Shown here: positions 1 to 9,479 of the stretch, in pieces
How the letters are laid out: every line of letters begins with the position of its first letter
How positions within the stretch are numbered: the first letter of the stretch is position 1
DNA from: Amphibalanus amphitrite
Lineage: Eukaryota; Arthropoda; Thecostraca; Balanomorpha; Balanidae
Assembly: GCF_019059575.1 (NCBI RefSeq)
Contig: NW_024881505.1
Coordinates: forward strand, 1,879,501-1,943,500
DNA length: 64,000 nt
Direction: 5' to 3'
Position numbers and translations under genes: made by a program
Notes under the pieces: generated by a model
Database searches by the model: none
Told to the model about the DNA's origin: nothing
What the model saw: the letters and a program-made list of their open reading frames with translations, nothing else

Positions 1-212
1 GGAATCAAAAGTTGATCTTTAAACCTCACCGGCACAGGCCATTTTGCATCCTTCGACGGCACAAGGGGGGGGGGGTGGCACGACCCCCCCTCGCGCTTGG
101 CCCCTGATTGAGCTAGAGCTTTGCGGAAAAAACGAGCTTGCTGCCCGTCACGAGAGGAAGCCGATGATACCCAATTTTAAGGTCCTAGGTCATCGGGTGA
201 CCTTCCAGGTCA

Positions 213-957
213 GATTCAGATTCAGATTCAGATTTATTCAAAAGAAGTCCACTCACCATGGCTTTTCACTCTTTCACGTCAGTGTACAAGTACAAAAAGG
301 ACGAATTTAGGCCACATTCACGTTCCACACGCATACCACTCATGCATCAACTCACTCCGATCATCACTGAGGATCCACAGATCCGACGACCGCTCTGACA
401 GCTCTACGGAACCCGGGCTCACAGGGATCTGCCCCTATACCGTTGAGCAGTGTCACGCCACGGTAACACATTCTCCGCCTACCGGATTCAGTGCGTATGT
501 TGGGGCGGCTGAATAGATCGGCTTGCCTCGTTCTGTAGGTGTGCCTTTGGCTCGATCTCGGTCCAATAGTTCCACATAGGTACTCAGGCTGCTGAGTCAC
601 GATAACACTCGCCAGCGCACACACGGTGTGGTAGTCGATCAGCTGCTCTACCTTGAGCCAACGGAGCCGCTGTATCTCACCGCTAATATGGTCGAAACGG
701 CGCTTCCCTGTCACTACACGGGCACAGAAGTTGACTATCTTCTGTACACGGTCGCGCTGGGTGACTCCGCATGAGCCGTAGACGGATAGGCAGTATCGAA
801 CCACGGACAGGACGAGTGCCTCAACAATCACCTTCAGCGTCTGTTTTGGCATGACATGGCGCGCATGAGATAACCCTATCAATATGCCTGTACACTTCCT
901 TGTGATGTATGTCACATGCGTTTCAAATGCGTTTTCACATGCGTTGTCACATGCGTT
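213..957 (-). mobile_element. 5'-truncated non-LTR retrotransposon (CR1/L2/Jockey-like)
   Basis: The insertion lies inside copy A. Its minus-strand 3' end is a short tail of GATTCA repeats (213-232, plus-strand reading). It carries the end of a reverse-transcriptase ORF. Flanking sequence matches the uninterrupted repeat at 23.8 kb on both sides, which defines the boundaries to within a few bases; GGTCA repeats at the site make the exact target duplication ambiguous. Hexamer tails of this kind are typical of CR1/L2-type elements. Confidence 0.7.
364..915 (-). pseudogene. C-terminal end of a non-LTR reverse transcriptase ORF
   Basis: This 183-codon open segment has the character of the region after the palm domain of CR1/Jockey-type RTs: a hydrophobic stretch ending YCLSVYGSCG, then a segment resembling the usual 'QKIVNFCARVV' helix and a basic C-terminus. 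No catalytic F/YxDD motif is present because the element is 5'-truncated. It would not give an active enzyme. The family call rests on these remembered motif patterns and on the hexamer tail downstream. It is one of three CR1-like fragments in the window; the others are at 4.7-5.8 kb and 49.9-50.3 kb. Confidence 0.6.
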
Positions 958-959
958 TC
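911..959. repeat. Short tandem repeat at the retroelement 5' junction
   Basis: About four imperfect copies of a TCACATGCGTTT-like unit lie exactly at the truncated 5' junction of the non-LTR insertion. They may have arisen during target-primed reverse transcription or repair. Confidence 0.6.
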
Positions 960-1086
960 AGGTCAATGACCCGAAAATCGGGAAAATGGGGACCTGTTAG
1001 AAAGTCGTAAAGTGTGGCTGCTATGGGGTTTTCCGGGGTGCTGATCACGAATATCTTGCTAGTTTTGATCAGAGATGATGTCTTAA

Positions 1087-2273
1087 CCCGCGCCCCAGTG
1101 GCGGTCTCCGCCAACTTCGCCCTAGTGGGGGGGGGGGGGGGGCATATGTTACCACCCACCTCTAACTAAAAAACTAAGAGGGCTAGAAAGACGCGGTAAA
1201 AAGCAGTCGATAGCTCTCAATGCGTACGTTTGAAAGTATTTCGGTCATTTTTCACCTTAGAGCAATATTGGGGTCACCAGAGGTCATCAAAGGTCAAAAT
1301 TTGCGAATTGTCATTATATTTTTCAGAAAACATGCCATTATCTCAGGAACTATGATAGCTAGAAAAACGCTGGGAAAAGCAATCGATAGCTTTTGAACTC
1401 TTCTTTCGATAAGGTTATCATCAAAAATGACCTCAGGTCAACGGTTTAGCCTCCAGAGGGCAAAAACTCCAAAAATAGCTGTTTTTAAGAAAAGTGTTTT
1501 TCGACAATAACTTTTGACTGAAAAAAGCTAGGTCACTTCTAATGCCAGAATCGTGTTCCTCTCGCCGAGACGCGTCGAATGAACTATAATTTGACCTTGA
1601 AAGGTCAGCTTCAAAATTTGACCTCAGGTCAAGGTCATGACCTGACCGGAAAAGGTCATGTTGCATATCAGTCGATGCGTCTCGGCAAGACACACACAAT
1701 GAGGCCAACCCCAGCGTTCTATCTCTTTCCAATCGAGAGTTATTGGCAAAAAACTGTTTGTAGCCTCAAATGACCTCGGATGACCTTTCAAGAGGCTATC
1801 AGCAAAAAAAAGACACCTTGGTCGTCACGGGTGGTCCAAATCATTGCTATCCTGAAATATTTGGACTGTTCCTACGCGTACCCACGGATCTAGAGGCATT
1901 TTCGTTTTTCTCCATTGACTTATAATGGAAAGGTCACGCCACTGACCTGACCTTAGGTCACGCATATAAAAAATCCGAGATATACAAATTGTAGGCACCC
2001 ATAACATCATGTAATCCACCAAGTTTAAAACCTCTCTGACAAACACTGCAGGCTGGACATGATTGCAAACTTTTTTTAGGCTTGGTCAGTTAACTTGACC
2101 TGGTGACCTGACCGGACATGACCTGGGGTCAAAAATTTCACACATTTTCCAAAATTGATGTACCAAAAGCTACCGCAAGTGGCGCGGCGCTACGCGCCGC
2201 GGTTTTTTATTTATACGAAAAAAACGCGACAGGGTGGTAACATATGCCCCCCCCCCCCCCACTGGAGCGAAGG
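1087..2273. mobile_element. TTAA element B nested in copy A
   Basis: It is flanked by TTAA at 1083-1086 and 2274-2277. The ends are inverted: the left begins CCCGCGCCCCAGTG and the right, reverse-complemented, begins CCTTCGCTCCAGTGG. Inside each end are a long G/C run and a CATATGTTACCACC motif in inverted orientation. The body is noncoding and has many TGACC/GGTCA motifs. At the matching position the copy at 23.9 kb has an unbroken GTCGTTAAGCG, confirming insertion at TTAA. Confidence 0.75.
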
Positions 2274-2277
2274 TTAA

Positions 2278-3350
2278 AGGTAGTGTGCCACCTTTGAAAG
2301 ATTTCCCATTTTATTTTTCCTAGGATAAGAAGCTTCTGTTTTTACCTAATATCGCAAAGAAAATCAAAAATGGGCCTGGAATAGTGCCTTTTTCGCCTAA
2401 AAGTTTATCGGTTTTTCGATATGTATAACAACTGTAGTGCAGGCTGACCTGCAAACAGGCGTCGGCAACAATCGCGAATGCGGCGCACATGTGACAATAA
2501 GCAAAGGTCATTATAGAGTTACGACGTACGGGAATGAGTTATCAGCTGTCTAATCGTAGACAACACAATGTCGAGCCTTAAACTGTAAGCCTGTATTGGT
2601 ATTGTTTCTTTTATTTGGCTGTCGAACATTATTTATGGTTTGAAATATGATTTTATGTAAAATAATTGATATGAAAAAGCCGTCTCTTAAGTTATGACCC
2701 CATTTCACCACACGCAAAAGGCAGAAATGACAATGATCAGCTGACGCATTTTTCTTGGCCGAAGTCAGAGCGCGCGGCCCGACGCACCACCACCGCACCA
2801 CAAAGTATGAGCAGAAGCCGCGCCCAAAGCCAGGGCCCCGGTAACGTGAGGTAGCCGAGTCGGGGCAGCGTGCGCTGACCCAAGCCGGGGCCGCAGCTTT
2901 GGGCGCGGTCTACCGCATCCCCGCGGGCAGCCCCGGGCTATCACATGACACCGGGAGGACGCGCGGCCCCGGCTTGGGTCAGCGCACGCTGCCCCGACTC
3001 GGCTACCTCACGTTACCGGGGCCCTGGCTTTGGGCGCGGTCTACCGCACCACCTAACAGGCGTGTTCGAAACCGCAGGAGATGATGATGAACGGGTTTAT
3101 CGAAACTTGATTGGATGAGCATATCGGTAATAGCGATTTCAGTGTGTGCATTTATTGTTCATAGTGGTGTGAAATGTGGTTGGGGTACGACCGACAACCC
3201 GTCGGGGCGAATTTCGCACTGGGGTACTCAAAATTTGAAGAATTTAAGACGTTTCCATGAGTTTTGAAGGTATGGATAAGTTCTAAAAATCCGTTTCTCC
3301 TTATCTGGGCCATTAACTCCATACGGTCCAGGAAAGCTGGCACACTACCT
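2278..3350. mobile_element. TTAA element C (AGGTAGTGTGCCA ends)
   Basis: A separate family inserted at the same TTAA as element B: TTAA at 2274-2277 on the left and 3351-3354 on the right. The 13-bp terminal inverted repeats read AGGTAGTGTGCCA. It lacks the G-run end hairpins of its neighbours. The interior holds a 77-bp-arm inverted repeat (2818-3039) and no recognisable gene. Confidence 0.7.
2818..3039. repeat. Large GC-rich inverted repeat (77-bp arms)
   Basis: Arms 2818-2894 and 2963-3039 are reverse complements with essentially no mismatch by eye, separated by a 68-bp loop. A short piece of the arm (around 2898-2915) recurs next to the right arm as a direct repeat. Transcribed RNA would form a long hairpin. 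Confidence 0.85.
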
Positions 3351-3747
3351 TTAAAGCATTTAGACCAGGTCGGGTCAGGTCAGGTCAGGTCAACCGGTAG
3401 GGGTCACGACGGGTATTCGTAATACCTGTCATCCGCCTCTGACAGCTTCGTAACATGTTACGAAGGCACCAAAACTACTTCGTAAATGTTCAAATGGTTG
3501 CTAAATTCGAATTCAGCTCCAAAAACTGGCGTAGAAACATGTAAAATTCGAGAAAGTGAACCGAGGTCACCAAAGGTCAATGACCTGACCTGACCTTCAG
3601 GTGATCTTGACACCCACCCTAATGCATCGGAGCAACATCAAATCACATGTTTGAACGCTTGAAACCACGAAAAGCTTGCAAACGCGCGGCTAATGCGAGC
3701 CGACATACGCCGAATCGCGATTCCGGCCAAACATGGTCTTGGAAAAG

Positions 3748-3767
3748 AGGTCACAGGTCAAAGGTCA
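3748..3767 (+). promoter_or_regulatory. Triple AGGTCA array with 1-bp spacers (DR1-like)
   Basis: Three AGGTCA hexamers start at 3748, 3755 and 3762, each separated by one base. This matches the DR1 layout bound by RXR/HNF4-type nuclear receptors. The same array is kept at 24348 and, inverted, at 53900. Binding is not shown; the array may simply be a conserved transposon repeat. Confidence 0.45.
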
Positions 3768-3930
3768 TTTGGGTCAGGGTCATGAAATTTTTAGGGTAGG
3801 TGTAAGATTGATCAATGCGAGGGTACTGAAAGTTTCGTCGCGATCGGCCGCTTTTTACGCGAGTTATTCGCGAAAAACCTTGGAGGGGGGGGGGGGTTGC
3901 ATCAACCCTCCCTCCCTGTGCCGGCGAGGG

Positions 3931-4690
3931 AGGTCATTTGAAGAATTTGGCCTATGTTCAAAGACATGACCTGACCAGAAATGGTCATGATGGATAGCAG
4001 GATATTAGATCCGTATCGTGAAACTTTACAAACACTTTAGATGATTTCATAACTTAATTAAGCATGTCTATCAAAAATATTTATTACATGGCTCATGTGT
4101 AAGCTGGGTGTGTGATCATGCTTACGAGTATGTTGAACGCAACTGATAATGTTCTGTTGGCCACAATTTCTATATTTAAGTTATCCTCCCGGATTTCATA
4201 TTTTTATTAATGGCACCTTGACGATGTCGAGAAAAAAAACGCTTAGAAGATTTAACAGCCTGAGATACATTCAGTATAAGGAAGGGTCAAGGGTGCTAGA
4301 TTCCTTCCGTCCTCCTATTCTCAGGAAAAACCAATCCGCACCGCATCGCCCCTAGTCTTCATGCTTCCCTCTCTGGACTGGAGGTCACCCCACCAGCCAA
4401 CCTGTAGTTGATGTCGGTTCCATTCCAAGACACATAACCCTCTTCGGGTGACCGTTGGGGAGACGGCTGGACCGCCCGACAGGGCAATCGTCCCATGCGG
4501 GAACAGTCACGCTTCTGGAGTCCGCAGATCACTGTCGCTGGCTCGCACAACCAAATTACTACACCAGAGCATAGTTAGTTATGTCATAGCTCTGCAAGGG
4601 CCTTCTCAGACCGAAAAAGATGGCTCCCAACAAAACAAACAATTTTCTCATTCAGTATTGTATCTCATCAGGCACCACATGTTTTCAGAG
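3931..4690. other. No recognised feature
   Basis: About 760 bases with no coding signal I can support. The first part keeps a few GGTCA-type motifs; the rest is unremarkable AT-rich sequence up to the tail of the next retroelement. Confidence 0.5.
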
Positions 4691-4696
4691 TGTTTA

Positions 4697-5837
4697 TTAT
4701 CATCATCATCATCATAGTTTATTAGGCACCAAAGTTGGCAAGAAAGTAAGAAAAAAAAAGGCACACACAAAACATCACACAAAGCATGACAGTGGGTGAG
4801 CAGGGGCCACACATTGATGTCGCAGGCGACACTCACTCCCGCTCCGGGCATGTCAATAGCCGGAGCAGGCGGCGAGATACTTGGTCCCGGCGACTCATCA
4901 GGAAGGCAAGCGAGTCAGCTAGGCCATCGGGAGCCCGTTGGGGGTAGATACGGTCGCTGCACGGCCGCCCTGCTGCCACCCCGAGGAGTGCAGAAAGGTT
5001 GCAGTCACACATCTCATGAAGCTGTATCAGTAATGAGCCCACTAGCTCAGTCGGGCACATAGCCAGCTTGGTGATTCCTGACAGCAGCGCCTGCTGCAGC
5101 CGGTGCTCTGAGCGCATCGCATCTTTCAAAGTGCGGAAACACGCTGCCCGCAGCAGTTCATGTGCTGGTTGGATGCCGGCAGCAGCGAGAAGCGCCGAAT
5201 GGTGGGCGGAGCGAGGCAGGCCAAGAACCACCTTGATGGAAGTCGCTTGAGCGGAACAGAGGATCGTCATGTCCCTTGCATTGAGCGGGGCGGCCACGCA
5301 GCCATATGTGAGCGCCGGTTGAATGATAGTCTTCCACAAGAAGCACTTGTCGGCTGGGCAGAGGCCGGACGTCAGCATACCAGCAGGCGCGAGACCGTAC
5401 AGGCTGGCACGAGCTCGAGACGCGCGGTGCTGGACGTGTGGCGCCGCAGATAAACTCCCATCCAGTACGACACCGAGGTGCTCGGACTGCTGGCGGGTGG
5501 AGAGCTGCTGGCCCGACAGGCTCCATCTTGGCACTTCGGATAGAAGCTCGGCGCCGAAGACCATGCAGTGGCTTTTGGTGCGGACGGGCTCCGGGTGGAC
5601 GAACTCCAGCCTCCAGGTCTTCGCAAAGTCATCAACCACATCTAGTAGAGTGCTGAGGTTTCTGGCATTGGTGGACAGGAGTAGCAGATCATCGGCATAG
5701 CAGACAGCTGGCACGTGGTGACCATATAGGTCAGCACCGAGATCGCTTACGTCCAAGGCGGCTACGAGCGGGTGTAGGTAGGCGTTGGCTAGGATAGGCG
5801 AGAGAATAGCACCTTGCCTGTTATGCGTTCCGTCCAA
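4697..5837 (-). mobile_element. 5'-truncated non-LTR retrotransposon with trinucleotide tail
   Basis: The minus-strand 3' end is a repeat of ATC/GAT units (about 4697-4716), preceded by an AATAAAC-like 3' UTR end. The element carries the second half of a reverse transcriptase and stops abruptly near 5830, where GGTCA-family repeat sequence resumes. This is typical 5' truncation. Confidence 0.75.
4833..5829 (-). pseudogene. Partial reverse transcriptase (non-LTR, CR1/Jockey type)
   Basis: An open frame of about 330 codons reading toward lower coordinates. It starts at the RT motif GAILSPILANAYL (domain 4) and continues to the catalytic CYADDLLLL (domain 5, near 5685-5705) and then thumb-like sequence with a 'LTYGC' motif. 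Endonuclease and fingers domains are missing because the copy is truncated, so it is not functional alone. The C-terminal half has no RNase H or CCHC motif that I can see, which favours a CR1/L2/Jockey-like clade. There is no ATG at the open-frame start. Confidence 0.75.
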
Positions 5838-7034
5838 AAGAAAGCGCAGTTCAACTTTCTCCCATTGACTTTAGCGATCTCAAAATTGACCCGACCTTTC
5901 TGTCAGCAATGTCAAACTTGCAAAGTAAACGTTTCAAATACATATACTGTTGCCCATTGAAATCACTGAAGGTTCTAAAGCGATCGGTTAGTCGATGTAT
6001 TTAGATATGATGAGCACAGGAACTTTCCTTGAGGTAAGGTCACTTGACGTGACCTGGTGTTATGACCTTAAATTGAAAGACTTGGGCGGGAAAAATGGAT
6101 CATTTGAAATCTTAAAATGTTAGATTTTAACAATAATTGCAAACACTATCCCGGCCAAATAGTGAGTGAGAAGGGAGCGATTCCCCATCCCCATGTTTAG
6201 CTCCTATAATTGAGCTATTTGCTAGAGCCTCGCGGAAAAAAACGAGCGCTTGCGTCGTTACGTGACGCAGCGACTGTCACCCCATTTTAAAATATCAGTG
6301 ACCTCTTAGGACAGGTCAAGGGCCCCAAGGCATTGGATCGGTTTTTGGTGAATAACTTCGCAAAAAAGGTCGCATTATCGTCATTTCGATACAATCGTGT
6401 TTCTGTTCAGTGTTCTCAGACGCGTCGATTTATATGCTTTTTTGCTTAGGTGAAGCAATTTAGGATGTTTAGGTCAATGTCATGTTAGGGCAACACAGGT
6501 CACGAAGCTGTTGAAAGGAGGACATGCTGCATAACATTTGATTCGGTAAGTCTTGCAGAGTCCATTGATGGCTGTCCCGACTGGCTAGCACATTTTGATC
6601 GGGAGTTATTGACGAAGCACTCCTATTGACGAGCACTCCGACACGCAAGGTGAACAATGCAAAAGTGAAGCATTAAACCTTGCCAAGAATGTATGAAGTC
6701 ACCATTTCATGTGCGTGAGGTATAGTTTTAGCTCATTTCCGACGCCAAATTAACAGTTTCCATATTTTACCATTATGCTTATATCATGACAATAAGTGCA
6801 TCATGGATTTGCATCATTTTATAACCGACAACCGTGCAGTCTGCAGAGGTTTACTTAAGACGTCATAGTTAAGTGACCCGACATGAAAACGTGGTTGATT
6901 TCAAATGATCCGGCTTGAATCAAATGTAAGGCATATGAAATGTCAGCCTTCTATCATCAGTGTGCTTTGAGCTACCGCAAAAAAATACATGGTGGCGGCA
7001 TCCACCCCTTCTTCTCGGCCGGCGAGGGTTAAAC
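5838..7034. mobile_element. Decayed TTAA/GGTCA element remnant
   Basis: The first 650 bases resemble the bodies of the TTAA elements at 36.5 kb (ACTTTCTCCCATTGACTT, GACCTGGTG motifs). A right end of the CCCTCGC class (CGGCGAGGG followed by TTAA at 7029-7032) closes the segment. The middle has no recognised content. Confidence 0.45.
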
Positions 7035-7094
7035 CTCGCTTCAAATTATTGCAGATAATGATGCGACCGAAAACAAAGCATTTATCTGTGTCTA

Positions 7095-7349
7095 CACCTT
7101 TTTTCGTCCGAATTCACAAAGATGAAGTCCAAATTCACAAAGCTGAATTCCAAATTCACAAAGCTGAAGTCCAAATTCACAAACCTAAATTACGAATTCA
7201 AAAGTCGAAAGTCCAAATTCACAAACAAAAAGTTGGAATTCAAAAAGATAAGATCGAATTTCAAAAAGCAAAAATGTGATTTCAAATAAGTAACAAGCAA
7301 TTTCACAAACCAAAAATGCAATTTCAAAAAGATAATGCTGGATTTCAAA
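7095..7349. repeat. Left terminal inverted repeat of the Tc1/mariner element
   Basis: It starts CACCTTTTTTCGTCCG and continues as a run of ~18-20-bp subrepeats built on AATTCACAAA and AATTTCAAAAA. It matches the right TIR nearly base for base. The subrepeats could be multiple transposase-binding sites; that is inference. Confidence 0.9.
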
Positions 7350-7694
7350 CGTTGTTTCTTGTTGTTTTCTGATGATGTTACCTAGCTCTTTTAACATATA
7401 CCTACAATTTAAAATGACAAAATATTTTGTTTTTTTTCGGATGTAAAAATAATGTTCCTATATCTTCAGAATTTGTCGGTTTTAGCTTATAGTGGATACC
7501 TAATAACGTGATAATGAGCAGAGTGGCCATCTGCAGGCACTGATCTCGTTGAAATAAATGCAAGGCAACGGACGGACAGTTTTATTTGCGACTTAGACAA
7601 AAACAACGCAAAGCTGCTTGTCTGACAACGCCGTAGGGCACGTTTGGAACTAAGCCACTACAAATCAGAAACATATCTTGAACCTCCATCACTC

Positions 7695-8924
7695 TCACAC
7701 GCCCATCGCCAGGTCGGCCAGGGCCACGCACCCGGCATAGTGGCGCTGGACGTGATTGTAGAAGTTCATGCACATCACCGGGTTGATGCACTCCATGGCG
7801 GCGTCCATCTTGGCCTCCAGGTAGCGCAGCCGGTGCTCCTGCTGGGTGATGCCGTCAGTCGTGTCCATCATGGCGCTGAATGATGACGCCATGCCCCGCT
7901 TCATGTTCGCCTTCACTGCAGACCAGACAGCCTCAATCGGGTTCAACGGCGCGCTGTATGGCGCTGTCCGTACCAGCTCCAGACCAGGGAACTCGGCTGC
8001 AACTGCCTCCAGGTCACAGTGTACCGGCGCGTTGTCACAGACGATCGTCACCTGGTCGAGCGGCAGAGGGCAGGCCTGCAGGGCACGTCGCAGCCAGTCA
8101 GAGCAGTCCGTCTTCCGAAAGGACCCTCGTCGGCGCTCCCAGTAGATGATGCCGGTCTGCGACATCAGCCCGATGATATGGACGTTGGGGCCCTTACTGG
8201 TGGCGGCCTTCACCGAACATCGCAGGCCGCGGCGGGATCGGCCCTGAGAACGCCGCAAAAACAGGTTCGCGTTCGTTTCATCCATGTAGAGCACCGATCT
8301 CCCACTCCCCGTCGCCGCCATCACCTTTCGCACGTACTCGGCCCTCTTCTGCTTATTTGCGGCGTTGTTCATGGCCACTGGCTCGGCCACGACCTTCTTC
8401 ATAGTAAACAGCTGGCCGTGCAGGTGGCGGTGGATGGTCGGGACGGATATGGTGACACCGGTGTCCTGGCGCAAATTGCGACCGATCTCCACGAGAGATA
8501 TCAATGGATTCTCCTCGACGTAAGTGACCATCTTGTCGACCATCCCCTGGGTAACTTTCTTCTTTGTGGCACCGCCACGGGGACGCGGCAGCTGTCCTTC
8601 GGGCCTCGTAATGTACCCGTAGGCAGTGCGGACCGGAATTCCATTCGCTGTCGCAGCCGCCTTCCAGTCTCCACCTTCATTGAACACGGCCACGACCCGC
8701 TCTTGGGCATCCCGGGGGATCCGCTTGTACGGCCCACGCCTGGTGCCCGGCGGAGGGCCGCGCCTGCCTCGCGGCTGTGGTGGGCCGTCACCGCCACCGG
8801 CAGGTCCAGCTTCGTCAGGAGCTCCGTCAGGAACTGGATTTTCAACCTCTGTCAATTCTACCTCAACTTGCATATCCCCATCATGGTTAAAAAAATGGTC
8901 AACCTCCGTTGAGGACTGAGACAT
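7695..8924 (-). CDS. DDE transposase, IS630/Tc1/mariner superfamily
   Basis: A 409-residue intact ORF with an ATG at 8924. The N-terminal 60 residues are acidic then Gly/Pro/Arg-rich. A helix-turn-helix region lies at about 70-105 (WKAAATANGIPVRTAYGYI), followed by a PRPRGG hinge near 113-118 and a second DNA-binding helix region to about 170. The catalytic triad is visible: D215 (YMDET), D297 (VCDNAPVH) and E331 (LNPIE), with 33 residues between the second D and E. Tc1 has 34, so this is a DD33E-like spacing. The enzyme would cut and paste the element at TA sites. There are no frameshifts or stops, and the length suits the superfamily. The frame sits between the two long TIRs. Confidence 0.9.
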   Translation of the reverse strand: MSQSSTEVDHFFNHDGDMQVEVELTEVENPVPDGAPDEAGPAGGGDGPPQPRGRRGPPPGTRRGPYKRIPRDAQERVVAVFNEGGDWKAAATANGIPVRTAYGYITRPEGQLPRPRGGATKKKVTQGMVDKMVTYVEENPLISLVEIGRNLRQDTGVTISVPTIHRHLHGQLFTMKKVVAEPVAMNNAANKQKRAEYVRKVMAATGSGRSVLYMDETNANLFLRRSQGRSRRGLRCSVKAATSKGPNVHIIGLMSQTGIIYWERRRGSFRKTDCSDWLRRALQACPLPLDQVTIVCDNAPVHCDLEAVAAEFPGLELVRTAPYSAPLNPIEAVWSAVKANMKRGMASSFSAMMDTTDGITQQEHRLRYLEAKMDAAMECINPVMCMNFYNHVQRHYAGCVALADLAMGV

Positions 8925-9222
8925 ACCTGGCTACAATAAAATAAATCACAGCAAGTTATTGACGTTAACAGAGCAAATGAGGTAAGCATCTGTGAGTTCA
9001 ACGTTTAGAATGATTCATGTGGATTCATAAACAATTGTTGTAAAAAATCACGTGTTCCATGTGCTATTTTTGTTAAATGAGTTCCTCCAAATAGGAATAT
9101 TACATAATATTAGCAGATGTATTCCTCATGCGGAAATTTATGTACCTTTTCTTATAAGCACCTCTTATAAAAATATAAAATTCAGGTGCAGCAGCTTTGT
9201 CTGTAGTTAGTTCAGAATATCT

Positions 9223-9477
9223 TTTGAAATCAAACATTATCTTTTTGAAATTGCATTTTTGTTTTGTGAAATTGCTTGTTACTTATTTGAAATCACATTT
9301 TTGCTTTTTGAAATTCGATCTTATCTTTTTGAATTCCAACTTTTTGTTTGTGAATTTGGACTTTCGACTTTTGAATTCGTAATTTAGGTTTGTGAATTTG
9401 GACTTCAGCTTTGTGAATTTGGAATTCAGCTTTGTGAATTTGGACTTCATCTTTGTGAATTCGGACGAAAAAAGGTG
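9223..9477. repeat. Right terminal inverted repeat of the Tc1/mariner element
   Basis: Inverted copy of 7095-7349 ending CGGACGAAAAAAGGTG, then the TA duplication. Only scattered differences are visible, mostly at the inner edge. Confidence 0.9.
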
Positions 9478-9479
9478 TA

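Larger units (their letters stand above)
23..3930. mobile_element. TTAA/GGTCA element, copy A, with three nested insertions
   Basis: The left end (ACCTCACCGGCACAGG) follows a TTAA at 19-22. The right end, around 3930, reads GTGCCGGCGAGGG, its inverse. Just inside each end is a G-run/C-run hairpin (about 65-90 and 3882-3911). The body is noncoding and rich in GGTCA/TGACC. Comparison with related copies at 23.7-24.5 kb and 53.7-54.6 kb shows that this copy is broken by a non-LTR retroelement (213-957) and two TTAA elements (1087-2273, 2278-3350). No TTAA is left at the right end. Architecture and TTAA preference suggest a non-autonomous piggyBac-like element; that is inference. Confidence 0.6.
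7095..9477 (-). mobile_element. Complete Tc1/mariner-superfamily transposon with long TIRs
   Basis: The element is bounded by TA at 7093-7094 and 9478-9479, with outer ends CACCTTTTTTCGTCCG in inverted orientation. Terminal inverted repeats are 255 bp (7095-7349 and 9223-9477), made of repeated AATTCACAAAGCTGAA-like units. One intact transposase ORF is encoded between them on the minus strand. TA target duplication and a DDE transposase are diagnostic of the IS630/Tc1/mariner superfamily. All parts look present, so it may be autonomous. Confidence 0.92.

Noticed and set aside
5158..5700. Multiple overlapping ORFs on both strands within the RT fragment
   Set aside because: Shadows of the minus-strand RT frame; only that frame has RT motifs.
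6989..7279. Small ORF with QIHKAEVQIHK repeats
   Set aside because: It is the translation of TIR subrepeats, not a gene.
8019..8912. 297-codon plus-strand ORF opposite the Tc1/mariner transposase
   Set aside because: Antisense shadow of a GC-rich coding region; no motifs.
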